A stretch of 64,000 nt of DNA from Hepsetus odoe (taxonomy: Eukaryota; Chordata; Actinopteri; Characiformes; Hepsetidae): contig CM029370.1 of NCBI GenBank assembly GCA_017165825.1, positions 28,096,146 through 28,160,145 of the forward strand, read 5' to 3'. Each line of letters starts with the position of its first letter. Positions within the stretch are counted from its first letter, which is position 1. Below, in pieces: positions 10,722 to 22,639 of the stretch. The notes under the pieces are model-generated. The model was not told the DNA's origin, searched no databases, and saw only the letters and a program-made list of their open reading frames with translations. The translations under genes were made by a program, and so were the position numbers.

Positions 10722-11519
10722 GGATGGATGGATGGATGGATGGATGGAGGGAGGGATGGATGGACAGATGGAAGGGTGGATGGATGGACAAGCAGACAGA
10801 TGGACAGATGGGTGGATGGATGGATGGAAGGATGGATGGAAGGGTGGACAGATGGATGGCTGGATGGAAAGATGGAGGGACGATGGATGGATGGACAGAT
10901 GGATGGATGGATGGATGGATGGATGGATGGATGGAAGGACGGATGGGTGGATGGATGGACAAGCGGACAGATGGACAGATGGGTGGAGGGAAGGATGGAT
11001 GGAGGGATGGGTGGATGGAAGGATGGATGGAAGGATGGACAGATGGATGGCTGCATGGACAGATGGAGGGACGGATGGATGGATGGACAGATAGATGGAT
11101 GGATGGATGGATGGATGGAAAGATGAACAGATGGATGGATGAATGGAGGGATGCATGGATGGATGGATGAACAGATGGGTGAATGGACAGATGGATGATG
11201 GATGGGCGGCTGGATGGATGGATGGATGGATGGATGGACAGACAGACGGATGGATGGACGGCCGGATGAATGGATGGTTGGCTGGATGGATGGACAGATG
11301 GGTGGATGGATGGACAGATGGACGGATGGATGGATGGATGGATGGGTGGCTGGATGGATGGATGGATGGATGGGTGGCTGGATGGATGGACAAACAGCTT
11401 AATGGACATACAGATGGACGGATGGATGGACTAAAGGATGGATGGACAAACAGCTTAATGGACAGATGGATGGACTAACAGATGAATGGATGGATGGATG
11501 GATGGATGGATGGATGGAT
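10722..11519 (+). repeat. (TGGA)n tetranucleotide array, about 800 bp
   Basis: ATGGATGGA-type units with CAGA, AAGG, GGTG and GCTG variants. Long frames on both strands (up to 280 codons of Ser-Ile-His-Pro type) follow from the repeat and are not genes. Confidence 0.95.
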
Positions 11520-12160
11520 GATAAAAATGAACCAGATTTACATCCTGCTCATTTTTTCATGTAATGATCCAGAAATGAACGCAGTCAGTTGAAATCATTA
11601 TGGCTTTCTTTTTATTTTCGATTTTATTTAGACATAAAGGCGAAAGGCCTCACCAGTGCATAGAACCTTTCTAGATGAATGGGTGTCAAGAACCCTTTAA
11701 GACTTCACTAATCTTCTCTCTCTCTTTACATTCCTTCTCAGGAAGACAGTATGTCTGCCTTTCTTGGTGCAGTGTATGAAAAATATATGGAGAGGCTGTG
11801 AGAAATGAAACAAAAAAAACAGTCAGATGGAACGAATCATGTCTCTCTCATGTGTAGAAGATAAAAGCTTTGCTCAAGCTTTGAGGAGCAGAATTTAATG
11901 CTGTAAAATTGCTCAGGCTGGGAGTATTTCTACAGCATGCCTCAGTGCTGTGCTATTAGGTGGACGCAAAAGCTCTGGGGTGCTTCGACTGATCTGATGT
12001 GTTTCTCCACACGGCTGGGATGAGCTCCAGCAACCCCACGTGAGTCTAGATAGAATAAGTGACTGGCATTGTGGGAGGAATGGATGCCAACATAATACAA
12101 CATTATTTACTTTAAAAATAGTTTTTTTTTATTCTACTGGCTGTATTTTACATCAAGTGA
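11520..12160. other. Mostly unassigned; family C tail at 11,990-12,075
   Basis: GTGTTTCTCCACACGGCTGG and GAGCTCCAGCAACCCCACG near 12,000 mark a decayed family C end. The rest shows nothing. Confidence 0.5.
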
Positions 12161-12334
12161 CTTGAAAGTGAAAGTGACTATTTGCGATTGCGAACACAGC
12201 AGACGGGGAAACTCAATGAAACGCTTTCTGTGTATTTAACGCACACACATCAGGCAGCAGAGGGCAGCTATATCCAGCACCCGGGGAGCGGTGACAGGGA
12301 CGGTGCCTTGCTCAAGGGTACCTCAGGGCAATCC
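12161..12334 (-). mobile_element. SINE family A, reverse copy
   Basis: Reversed tail GTGAAAGTGACTATTTGCG through the core GCACCCGGGGAGCGGTGACA and TTGCTCAAGGGTACC. The tRNA head is missing. Confidence 0.8.
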
Positions 12335-12519
12335 ATAAATTATTTGCAGCTTTTATTAGACGGAGGAAAAGTCTCATGTGTTTATGAACAGGTTTAAAAG
12401 TCTCGATCAGTCGTTAGTCTTTAAAAATGTTTAATCTCCAGTCCAGGATCCCATGTTTTGGAAAAAAAGTAATGAATTCTGTATCAATGACCATCTCCTC
12501 TTGCTCAACGACAGAGAGT

Positions 12520-12815
12520 GAGGTTTTAAAGGAGGTTCTGAAGGAGGTTTTGAAGGAGGTTCTGAAGGAGGTTTTGAAGGTTTTGAAGGAGGTTTTAAAG
12601 GAGGTTCTGAAGGAGGTTTTGAAGAAGGTTTTGAAGGAGGTTTTAAAGGAGGTTCTGAAGGAGGTTTTGAAGAAGGTTTTGAAGGTTTTAAAGGAGGTTC
12701 TGAAGGAGGTTTTGAAGGTTCTGAAGGAGATTTTGAAGGAGGTTTTGAAGAAGGTTCTGAAGTAGGTTTTGAAGGAGGTTTTGAAGGAGGTTCTGAAGGA
12801 GGTTCTGAAGAAGGT
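12520..12815 (+). repeat. 12-bp minisatellite GGAGGTTYTGAA, about 24 units
   Basis: Units GGAGGTTTTGAA and GGAGGTTCTGAA alternate, with AAGGTT and 9-bp variants. It keeps open frames on both strands (Val-Leu-Lys-Glu; Phe-Lys-Thr-Ser) only because the period is a multiple of three. Confidence 0.93.
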
Positions 12816-13190
12816 GACCATAGCAGGACACAGAGCTTGTGTGGGTCATGACAAAGCAGGACTTAATGAATGCCATGTGACGATGGGCTCTAAATACAAC
12901 AGTTTGACGCATTGCGTGATTCATAAATAACTCCATTCCAGTAATTGCAGTGTTATGATTTCTTTGGAAACCCGCCGTCATGTTTGTCGTGTTTTTATGT
13001 CGAATGGCCGGAGCGGTTTATTCCATCATTGTGTTGTTTTTATTTATTTTTTGTGTTAGTACACCAGCGTGACCACACAGTTAACAGCTTTTTCACACGA
13101 AGGCCATTAAACACCAAAGACTCCAGGAGTTCAAGAGTTAATCACTTCAGACTGAACCCTGCGAGACTCCTTAGTCCTACTGAATCAGAC
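12816..13190. other. No recognised feature
   Basis: Short unassigned spacer between two satellite arrays. Confidence 0.5.
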
Positions 13191-14073
13191 ACACTCACTC
13201 ACTCACTCACTCACTCACTCACTCACTCACTCACATACACATTCACTCACTCACTCACTCACTCACTCACATACACACATACTCACTCACTCACTCACAT
13301 ACATACTCACTCACTCACTCATTCACTCACTCACACACACACTCACTCACTCACATACACACATACTCACTCACTCACTCACTCACTCACATACACACAT
13401 ACTCACTCACTCACTCACTCACTCACATACATACTCACTCACTCACTCACTCACTCACACACACACTCACTCACTCACATACACACATACTCACTCACTC
13501 ACTCACATACACACATACTCACTCACTCACTCACTCACTCACATACATACTCACTCACTCACTCATTCACTCACTCACTCACTCACTCACTCACTCACAT
13601 ACATACTCACTCACTCACTCATTCACTCACTCACTCACTCACTCACACACACTCACTCACTCACATACACACTCACTCACTCACATACACTCATACACAC
13701 ACACATTCATTCACTCACTCACTCACTCACACACTCACTCACTCACTCACTCATTCACTCACTCACTCACATACACTCATACACATACACATTCACTCAT
13801 TTACTCACTCACATACACAATTATTCACTCACTCACTCACTCACTCATTCATTCTCACAAACACACACTCTCACTCACTCACTCACTCACTCACTCACTC
13901 ACATACACACACTCATTCACTCACTCACTCCACTCACTCACTCACTCACTCACACACATACACATTCACTCATTTACTCACTCACATACACACACTCATT
14001 CACTCACTCACTCACTCACTCACTCATTCTCACACACACACACTCTCACTCACTCATTCACTCACTCACTCAC
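13191..14073 (+). repeat. (ACTC)n tetranucleotide array, about 880 bp
   Basis: Runs of CACTCACTCA broken by ACATACACA and CATTCA variants. The variants form higher-order blocks of roughly 55-65 bp. The long frame through it (Leu-Thr-His-Ser repeats) is an artefact. Confidence 0.95.
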
Positions 14074-14083
14074 TGTCGACACT

Positions 14084-14284
14084 AGTGGTGGTGGTCTTAT
14101 GGTAGAATACTTGCCTGCGGACCTCTGGATCAAGCGGTCCCAGGTACGAATCCCACCTCTGGCACTAGCACCACTGGGTCCCTGAGCAAGACCCTTAACC
14201 CTGAGTGTCTCCAGGGGGGACTGTAATCAGGACATGGAAGTCACTCTAGAGAAGAGCGTCTGATAAATGCTGTAAATGTAAATG
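14084..14284 (+). mobile_element. SINE family B, near complete
   Basis: AGTGGTGGTGGTCTTATGGT, box-B-like GTACGAATCCCACC, TCCCTGAGCAAGACCC, GAGAAGAGCGTCTGATAAAT and tail GCTGTAAATGTAAATG. It starts about ten bases after the (ACTC)n array. Confidence 0.85.
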
Positions 14285-14419
14285 TCTGTGTTACTGAACA
14301 AATATTATTATCAAATATAAGATATTAGGGCTGGGCGTCTGTAGATAGTGTGTAGTAACACTGATTTTTGCAGCTAATGAAGATTACACCTGTAAACATA
14401 ATGTAATAATCTCAGCTTT

Positions 14420-14735
14420 GGGCATGAGTGGCATGGTGGTGCGGTGGGTAATACTGTCACCTAATAGCGAGAAGGTCCTGGGTTTGATTCCCAGTCTGGG
14501 TCCCGTCTGTGTGGGTCCCCAAGTTTCCTCCAACAGCCCTGACGAGCAGGTGGACTGCAGATGCTAAATTGCCACCTAGATTTGAGTGTGTTTGTCTTCA
14601 TGTCTGCCCTGCAATGGACTGATGACCTGTCCAGGGTGCTGCTCCACCTTTCATCCTCCAAGTGCTGGAAATGCCTCCAGCACTCCCATGTCCTTTGGTT
14701 AGAACAAGCAGTTCAGATAATAGATGGATGGATGT
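14420..14735 (+). mobile_element. SINE-like repeat, family C, near complete
   Basis: GTGGCATGGTGGTGCGGTGG, GGTTTGATTCCCAGTCTGGG, GTCTGTGTGGGTCCCC, ATGGACTGATGACCTGTCCA, CTCCAGCACTCCCATG and the short tail GATGGATGGATG. The most complete family C copy in the window. Confidence 0.82.
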
Positions 14736-14974
14736 TCATGACATGAGATAAAGATTAGAAAATGATGAATGCAAGCTGTTAGTATAATTCAGCTCTGTGT
14801 TTGAACTCATGTAAACATGGAACTAATCTGTTCCTGCTACAGGCGAGAGCCCTGCCGACTGACTCAAGAACGTTTATGGACAACACATTTGGAACTGAAC
14901 TAACTACTATGTGCAGATCGGATGTTCTTCCCGCCAGTACCTGTCTGCCCTGCTCTATAGTCAATATTTGATTA
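14736..14974. other. No recognised feature
   Basis: Unassigned. Confidence 0.4.
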
Positions 14975-15245
14975 GACCACCGTTGTAATTCAGCATAGCC
15001 TGAACTCTCTTAGAGTCATCGTTTCTTTAAGTCGTCTTCGGGAACAGCTCTCCAGGCTTCTGGAAGGACATTCCAAAGCTCTTCTGCCTTCTGTTCTGTT
15101 CATGGAGGTGATCTCTGAAACTGCTCAGCTACAGGGACTGAAACTTAGTCCTTCGGGAAGATCTGGAGAAGCGTCCCTCACCAAGACATTAAAAATAAAA
15201 GAAAGTCTGATTCTTTGTAGTAAAAAGACTTTTGCACAGTCCCGT
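14975..15245 (+). mobile_element. Right half of the minisatellite-bearing Tc1-like element
   Basis: Has a single repeat unit (CTACAGGGACTGAAACTTAG then TCCTTCGGGAAGATCTGGAG) and the right end AGACTTTTGCACAGTCCCGTA. Compare five units in the copy at 206. Confidence 0.55.
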
Positions 15246-15555
15246 ATGTGATTGGCCATCTGATCTTATTTCACCCGGTCCAAATTTTAAGATCTGCTCT
15301 AATTGATGACAGTCACATTGTTGAGAAAATAATTCTCATAAAGCAGGAATGTTTTCTTTTCGCCAGAAAGAGAAAGAAAATCCTTTATCAGTCTTAATTG
15401 TTACCCTGTGGCTAGGAGTTCTCTTTTAACAACAAGCAATTTCATAGAGATTCTGGGAGCAAATTTCTACTCATCCGTTCATCCGTTCCTCATCTGGACC
15501 ACTAATTCTACTCAGGACTGCAGGAGGTGCTGGAACCAGAGCAGGGCAGACATAC
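15246..15555. other. No recognised feature
   Basis: Unassigned; faint family C tail similarity near 15,510. Confidence 0.4.
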
Positions 15556-15801
15556 AAGTGAAAGTGACTAACCGCCATTGTGAAACACAGCACACAGTGA
15601 ACCTCAACCAAATGCTTCTCTGTATTTAACCCACACTGTGGAGCAGGGGGCAGCCATATCCAGTGTACAGGGAGCAGTGATAGGGGCGCTACCTTGTTTC
15701 GGGAAGGGAACCTCAAGGAAACCTACTGGTCCTGGAATCAAACCTTCCACTATCTGATTATGGGTACTATGTTCCTAAAGAAACTAGGCCATCTCTGCCC
15801 T
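15556..15801 (-). mobile_element. SINE family A, reverse copy with head
   Basis: AAGTGAAAGTGACTAACCGC through AACCCACACTGTGGAGCAGG to the decayed head TAGGCCATCTCTGCC. Followed directly by a (CA)n run of ten units. Confidence 0.8.
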
Positions 15802-15802
15802 A

Positions 15803-16286
15803 AACACACACACACACACACACACAGTCCAACTTTCAATTCGGCATCTCAGATTCACCCGACGTGCATGTCTTTGTGCTGTGGGAGAAAATTGAAGCTT
15901 CACAGACAAAAAACAACCAGAGCATGCAAATTGCTCCCAGAAAGAACCCAGGATGCCCAAGCTGGGTGTATAACACGAAAACTGCAGCCTGTTCATTTTG
16001 CACATTCCAGCATCAAAACATGTGACATGTCTATATGCATGAGAAAATGCTTAGCATCTGAGCTTGTTTATAGTATTATGTTAAATTGTTGCTGGCTCTG
16101 ATCAAACACCATTTCACAATTACCGTCATGCTTTGACAGCATGCTGTGGTCAGCGTAAAATCTGGACTGAGCCTTACACTTGTCGGCTTAAAGACAAAAA
16201 CATGGTCACACCGAAACTGGCATGAGAAGATGCCTTGAAGTGTGCTGCTCTGAGCACTACTAATTAAATCCAAAGTTTTTGAGCAG
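15803..16286. other. (CA)n then unassigned sequence
   Basis: Alternating CA at 15,805-15,826; nothing else recognised. Confidence 0.5.
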
Positions 16287-16472
16287 TGAAGTGAAAATGA
16301 CTATTTGTCATTGTGAGCACACAGTGAATCACTACAAAATGCTTTCTCTGTATTTAATCCACACACACCGTGCAGCTATATTAAGCACCCGGGGAGGAGC
16401 CATGGGGACGGTACCTTGCTCAAGGGTACCTCAGGGCAACCTAATGGTCCCTAGACATTGGGACACTGCCCC
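16287..16472 (-). mobile_element. SINE family A, reverse copy
   Basis: GTGAAAATGACTATTTGTCA to CCTTGCTCAAGGGTACCTCA and a short remnant of the head. Confidence 0.78.
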
Positions 16473-17060
16473 GGTGTAGCCTGTTTGTGGACTCGGCAAT
16501 GCATGTGAGGAAAAAAAACACAAAAGTGAAGTCCTTGCATCGTGTTAGCATGTATATTGATATTGTTTGAGTAATGCAACTTCATCTCTGGTTATCCTTT
16601 AAGTGAAGCCCCGTAGCCTGCGGCCTCTCACGTGTACACACCTCTGGTTTGCATTACCACAGTGTGCCTGATCCGGCGGCGGAGTGCAGGATGGGTCCAG
16701 GATCATGTGCTGCATGTTTTGAACTTTTTATTGAGGAACAGTGCCAGCAGCACGAGTAAGGCTCACAGAAAAACTAGCCGGGAGAACAAGCCAGGATATA
16801 AATACTGTACTATGCAGGTTGCACACTTTGCAAGAAGAGAAAAAGATAATGATCAGGCAATCAAGTATTCAAAACAGAAGACAGGCTGCTTTAAATCCAC
16901 TATACAGAGCATATTTCTGTCTTAAAAATAAATACATCAATAAATTACATTTTATTAAAACTATCAAATTCCCATTCATGTCAAATAAAAACAAATTATG
17001 GACCCTAAAGTATGAAACTTCAGGAAACTGAACTAAATGTTTCTAGCATTTTACCCATCA
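16473..17060. other. No recognised feature
   Basis: Unassigned; frames of 96-97 codons here resemble nothing known. Confidence 0.45.
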
Positions 17061-17150
17061 CATCTAAGTGCAGCAGGGGGTAGCTACACATCCAGTGCTC
17101 GGGGAGCAGTGGTACCTTGCTCAATTGCACCTTAGGGTAACCTTAGGGTC
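17061..17150 (-). mobile_element. SINE family A fragment, reverse
   Basis: CAGCAGGGGGTAGCTACACA, GGGGAGCAGTGGTACCTTGC and TAGGGTAACC; both ends lost. Confidence 0.6.
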
Positions 17151-17179
17151 AACATCTATTAATGATAAAAGCCTTTTAC

Positions 17180-18430
17180 ATGGCATGCAGGGGCAAGGTT
17201 GATGCAGCATTCAAGCTCCAAAGCAAACAGAGGGCACAATAAGGGTAAAAAGAAGCAAGACTCAGGAATCTCAAAGAGCATGAAGACGAAACCCTGACAG
17301 AAATCAAGAAACAAAAGGAACAAATTTCTCACAGCACAAGAAAGCAACACTGAGAACCAGGACTCAATAAAGGGCACAACATAGCGAGGCTGAGAGAAAC
17401 TGCAACTAGCAAGGGAAACAAAAGATGTAAAAAAGCAGGATGAATAAACACTGAGAGGAAGCAAGAATTAAGAGGAGAAAACACACGAAGAGAAATGAAA
17501 ACACAGAGTGGAATCAAGACTTCAGGAAACAAGAACATTAGGATAAACCACCAAGAGCTACAAATGAGCACTAAGAAGAGAAGCTGACTGAAACCATGAC
17601 TCACGGGAGGTAGCACCCTGCTCTGACTGTGCACACCTGCGCACACTTGGGCAACAGGTGTGCATCACTGGGGCTGGCTTTATAAGCCCCAATGAGTCAG
17701 AGCAGAGCATCAATCATTTTTTTGGATTTTTCTGTTTTTTGGCTTTTGGTGTTTATGCCTGTGGACTTCCTGGGTTCCTGTGGTTCTTGAGTTTTTGTTT
17801 ATTTCTAATAAAGTTGAGCAGAAGATCCCTGGCTATGCAATTATGTTCAAACAACAACCTCCCCCCCTCCCCCCATGACAATGACTGAAAATGGAAAACA
17901 TCTCTGAAAGCAGGAGGAATAAACAAAGGGGAACCAAGACTGAAAAAATAAAACATCTTTGAAAGCTGGATGAAGAAACACAGAGAAACCAGTACTCAGA
18001 AGGAAAACTTCCCAAAGAGCATGAGGAAAAGAACCTTAAAAGGAGCAAATACTAAAAGGAGACACATTTTATAAGCATGAGGATGAGCATGAACCACCAA
18101 GAGCAACCAACGAGCAAAACATAGAGAAGTTGTGAAAAACCAAGGCTCAGAAGATAAACCTTTCTAAGAAATGAAAAGAAAACAAGAAAAGAAAACAAAA
18201 TATCCCTTAAAGCATGAAGAACCAAGACCTAAAATTAAACTCTTAAGAAGCATAAGGAAGAAACACTGAGAAGATCCAAGAATCGAAAGGAGACGGTCTT
18301 TGAGAGCAGGTGGCTGCATGAGAGGTACCGAGACTCAAAAATAAAAAAAAAATCATATACCAAAAAACTAAGCACTGATTTTTCTTAAACCGATATGCAG
18401 AAGAACTAAGACTCAAAAGGGAACCCAACC
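17180..18430 (+). repeat. Degenerate A-rich tandem repeat field
   Basis: A loose unit of about 45-58 bp containing GAAAGCAGGAGGAATAAACA, GAGAAACCA and AGACTCAAAAGGA recurs across 1.2 kb. Examples start at 17,897 (AAACATCTCTGAAAGC) and 17,950 (AAACATCTTTGAAAGC). Strand composition is strongly purine-biased. It is interrupted at 17,600-17,880. Confidence 0.6.
17600..17880 (+). mobile_element. Possible solo LTR inside the A-rich repeat
   Basis: Differs in composition from both flanks. It has a TATA-like GGCTTTATAAGCCCC at 17,675, AATAAAG at 17,808, a C-rich run, and ends CCATGACA. The order promoter, poly(A) signal, CA end suggests an LTR, but I see no certain TG start, target duplication or coding region. 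Confidence 0.35.
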
Positions 18431-19057
18431 TGTTGGTCGACCTCAGACAACTCCTGCTTCATTTTAACTGCAATACGCATTTTTCGTTGACAAAATGACC
18501 TAAAACACTGGACAGGCAAGCAGATGGGAGATTTTCAAAAATCTCGTGAGAACAAAAGCCAACAGCTGAACAATTATTTTGAAGAAGAAACTTTGCTGAA
18601 CTTTGTGTTGAGGAGCAAATTCAGGTTATGATCTGAGGTTAAGCAAAGCCATCTTTCAGCTACACGCTCTGTTTATTTACGGGTCTCGGTTAGACGTCCA
18701 CTTTGTTTTCATACCATCCAATATCACAGTCAAAGCAGATCAGTCCAGGATTTATGTTTTACCTACATGTGACCTCTGTGTGTGTAAGTGATTCAGTCTG
18801 AAGGTTTGTAGTTGAGGGAACCAGTTTCAGGTCACGCCAGGCCTCATTCATCAGCTTTTAGTCATGGACACATTTCAAGAACACCACTTCAAGCAAACTA
18901 TTCAAGTCATTTTTAGTTGCTTAAATGTAAAGATGAATTGTCATTGTGTTGAGATTAACATCAGACCTTCTCTTTAACCTGATCTGACATTCCATGTTAT
19001 CGATTTTGCACCTGTTTTTCAATTTGCACTTTTTTTAATTTGCAGTGCCAACAAGCT
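18431..19057. other. No recognised feature
   Basis: Unassigned intergenic DNA. Confidence 0.5.
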
Positions 19058-19287
19058 AGGGGCAGTGATGCTCTAGTGGTTAGGGACAAGGCCCCAGGCT
19101 CAGAAGGTCATGGGTCTGAATACCTCATGGTCAGAAGTACCCTTGAACAACATACCGTCCCCATGAATGCTCCCAGGGCACTGGATTCCCACTGCTTCAC
19201 GGTGTGTGTGGGTTAAAAGCATTTTGGTTGCATTTCGTTGTTTTTCACTGTGTGCTGTGTTTCACAATGACAGTCACTTTCACTTTC
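19058..19287 (+). mobile_element. SINE family A
   Basis: Head GGGGCAGTGATGCTCTAGTG, core CCTTGAACAACATACC and tail CAGTCACTTTCACTT. Confidence 0.8.
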
Positions 19288-19310
19288 AGTCAGCAATGAT
19301 ACTGAACTTA

Positions 19311-19375
19311 GATCTTCTTCTGGCAGCTCCAGTTTAGGACTCGCCACAGGAGATCTTCCTTTTCCGTTTCTTTAT
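19311..19375 (-). mobile_element. Tiny RTE-like 3-prime end
   Basis: CTTCTTCTGGCAGCTCCAGT then TTAGGACTCGCCACAGGAGA matches the reversed 3-prime terminus of the RTE copies (compare TTTCGGCTGCTCCCG at 52,059). Confidence 0.5.
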
Positions 19376-20458
19376 TTATTACACCAATGAAATGTTCTAT
19401 TTCATTTTCACTTTCTGGTTCTTTTACTTGTAAACTGAGACCTTAAGCCTTCAGAGTAGCCTTCAAATCAAACCATGTCAAACCCTGAATGCGCTTCAGT
19501 GTTTAAGGCTGTGTGAACTATTCTCACTTTGGAACATCAATGAAATTCTTGCAGATGTCAAGGTCTCTCCCTGGAGTAGGACTCCATATTCTGGGTCCAA
19601 GATATGATTCCTGCTGGAGTATTGGTTTACAGGGCTCAGGCACGGTGTGGAATCAGAGTGCGATCGAATGCGCTAACATACATGAGGTCCTGAGCGGGTG
19701 TTTTTAATCTGAGGGTCACCGGATTGGTTTGGGTTCTCACAGACCTGCTCGCCTGCTCAGTTCTCTGGGACTCAAATAGAATGTTTGGAATTTCTCTTTT
19801 ATATTAATGATGATATATTACATCGCATATGGAAAGCTTTCCGACCGTTCCATTTTCTAAATGGAATAAGAATTTGAATAATGAAACAGCCAGTTTAAAT
19901 AAATAATCAGGCCCTTTGATATGATGCTTGCTACTGAGTTCTCGTATCAGAGGTCTTTGAGACAAAGAGAAATTGCAAATTACTGAAACATTTCAAATAA
20001 CGAGCTGTAGTGACCGTGGCTGAAAGAAAATCCAAGTTCAAGTTGAAGATTTGTTCATCTAATCACAAACCTAAATATCTTTGGTTCCCCTGATGTTACC
20101 GGAACTTTAACTAGGAACTGGGTTAATGGTCAGCTGAAGTCATTAAGATGGGATGGTGTGAAAAACTGTCCATTTTGATGAAAGCTCTGTATTTTAGGGG
20201 CTGTTTATCCTCCAAAGGACATGGAAAACGTGCATGGCATCATGGACTCTGTGAAGTAGCAGGACATTGTAAATTAAGTTCTGGGTGCCTCTGCCAAAAA
20301 ATTCAAACTGAGTCATGGTTGGATTTTCCAGCAGGGAAATAATGTAAAACATACATCCACAAAAACGATCTAATGAGTACAGAACCTGGTTTTTAACATA
20401 ATCATCTCACTGCCTTGACCCAAGGCCCTTTAAAAACCTGCACAGCAATCTGAAGAGT
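19376..20458. other. No recognised feature
   Basis: About 1.1 kb with no gene or repeat that I can name. Confidence 0.5.
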
Positions 20459-20575
20459 CAAGTCGAATTTATTTGCACAGCGTTTTTCACAACAGGCACT
20501 GTCAAAAAGCAGCTTTGCAGAAATCCAAGCTGTCAGTGAGCAACCAGAGGTGACCATGGCATGAAATGACAACAG
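20459..20575 (+). repeat. Common fish dispersed repeat
   Basis: AAGTCGAATTTATTTGCACA, GCGTTTTTCACAACAGGC and AAGCAGCTTTGCAGAAATCC form a string that recurs widely in teleost genomes. Class uncertain. Confidence 0.55.
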
Positions 20576-20685
20576 TATGACCTTGGATCTCCCTCAGTGC
20601 AGAAGGTGGAATTTATTTCATCTTTTCTATGTGACTTTGTGCTTTTTTTGAAAATGCCAACTGGTGTTTAGATTTGTTCAAAATT

Positions 20686-20920
20686 CCAGCAGTGGTCTAG
20701 TGTTTAGGGACTAAGCCCAGGATCAGAAGGTCATTGGTTTGAATCCTGGATCAGTGGGTTGCCCTGAGGTACCCTTGAGCAAGGTACCATCCCCATCACT
20801 GCTCCCAGGGCACCGGATATGGCTGCCCCTGCTGCACGAAGTGTGTGGGATAACTACAGAGGATGCTTTTCATTATGGTTCACTAAGTGCTTTGATGTGA
20901 CAAATAGTCATTTTCACTTC
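20686..20920 (+). mobile_element. SINE family A
   Basis: CCAGCAGTGGTCTAGTGTTT, TTTGAATCC, CCTTGAGCAAGGTACCATCC and tail AGTCATTTTCACTT. Confidence 0.8.
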
Positions 20921-22639
20921 AAGGGAACAATTTAAATGGTCCATAAAACCTTTCAGAAATCTTAGATTGTCATAGACATTTTTATACTATCAAATCTGCA
21001 CAGCAATGTTCCTGTATCTAACCCCTTAACTGTAACTCCCCTGTGAATACCTTGGATTTCAAAAGAAACACTGGATGAGCAGGTGTCTACAAACATCTGA
21101 CACTTCTGTTAAAGGCCTATAAGTTTCATAGCCAATACAGATTTACCAGCTTTCCCTGAATGATTGTCACCTTCTTCTCTTCTGCTTGGGCTAATAATAC
21201 AAATCCAGATTCAAATGTAAAACTCTCTACTTCAGAACGATACCTCTTTCTTTTTTGTTTTACCCCAGGGGGGGTATATTATGAGATCACACCCCTCATT
21301 CCCAAAGAATCTGCCACTCTCCATTACTAACATACAACACGGCCAAACACAGCTGATCTAAGTGATCGAACTGATATGGCGTTAATGTGGAAAGTCTGCT
21401 TCCCACACAGAAACTGACCTCATCCCAGAGGGTCTAGGACCATTTGGATGCAACAGGCTGCATCTCATTTGGAAAAAGCCTGCTCAGACACACCAGGAAG
21501 TTCAACCTCTCCAAGGTGTCAGACCCATCTGGTTACCATGACAACCAGCGATGTTGTTGACGCGGAGCCCATAGGCATGGTAACTGACTACTGTCCCAGT
21601 TTCGGATGATTCACAGACCCACGCCGCTCCCGAAAGCCCTCACGAAAGAAAAACACACACATAAAGGCTCTTTTATAAGCCTACAGAGCAGTGTGTTGAG
21701 GCGTTCCCCGCTCTTCAGCACAGAATTCGCTCCTCCAGGAAATCTATTAATGTAAGAAATTATGACATAAAATGGGCTTATGAAAGTCCAGAATGAAATC
21801 CTACAAAAAAAAAGCATCCTCCCAGCTGGTCGAAAGTGCGTAGTTGCACTTGGGAATGTTTACACTCGAATCTGACTTGCTAATAGTGAGCAGGTCAGAG
21901 ACTTTTTATTGCTACGCTCCAAAAACCTTACTGTTTGGTCTGTGTGAGCACCAGCGAACACTCCAGTCCACAGTTGCAAAGAAAAGACTTATTTTTTACC
22001 TCTAGTGGTCACACAGGCATACAGACATGCACACAAGCGTCTTCAAAAGTGTGTTTAACTAGGTCAAGTCTTTTATGCTTTCAAATACCTAGAATCATTT
22101 TTGCTTCTATCGAGCCTTTTTTCAGTTAATAGCCATTGGCCCAAAGTTCAGCTGTTGCAAATTAGCTAAATCCTCTCTCAGCTCTGGAGTAAGTGTGGCG
22201 ATGTTTCAGTAAGGCTTTGTTTTAAAAACATGTCACAATATGATCCTTAGTGAACAAAGGCAGAAGCTTTAGGATGCTACCAGATCTTGGGCCTCATTGT
22301 TTCATGTTCATGTTCTCCAGACACAAAAAACCAATGCACTGGGAGAACATCCTCTCCTCACCTGTCGGTGAACACTAGATGTTAAGGTCTAAACAGCCTA
22401 CAGGAATGGCAGAGTTGCTGCAGTTGTGAAGATGTGTGGAGCTGCATGTAGTTATTCCCAGTGGCTGTCAGAAATGCATTGGTATAGAACATGCTCAGAA
22501 AATCTTGGGCTTATAAACATGTTGAGGTTTTGGCCCATGTTCTCTAACCCAACGACAGTGTTGATGATCCTTTTCAAGTCATGAAGTGGCAGAAATGGCA
22601 GAAATCCAGTTTTGACCTCAACATTTTTGCTTTTTTTGC
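20921..22639. other. No recognised feature
   Basis: About 1.7 kb. Short frames only; no splice-bounded exon or repeat recognised. Confidence 0.5.

Noticed and set aside
10567..11409. 280-codon minus-strand frame of Ser-Ile-His-Pro repeats and several overlapping frames
   Set aside because: Frames of the (TGGA)n array, open in several phases on both strands.
12414..12821. Frames of 112-135 codons with Val-Leu-Lys-Glu or Phe-Lys-Thr-Ser repeats
   Set aside because: Generated by the 12-bp minisatellite.
12945..14105. 386-codon plus-strand open frame rich in Leu-Thr-His-Ser
   Set aside because: Nearly all of it is the (ACTC)n array; no start context, splice signal or domain.
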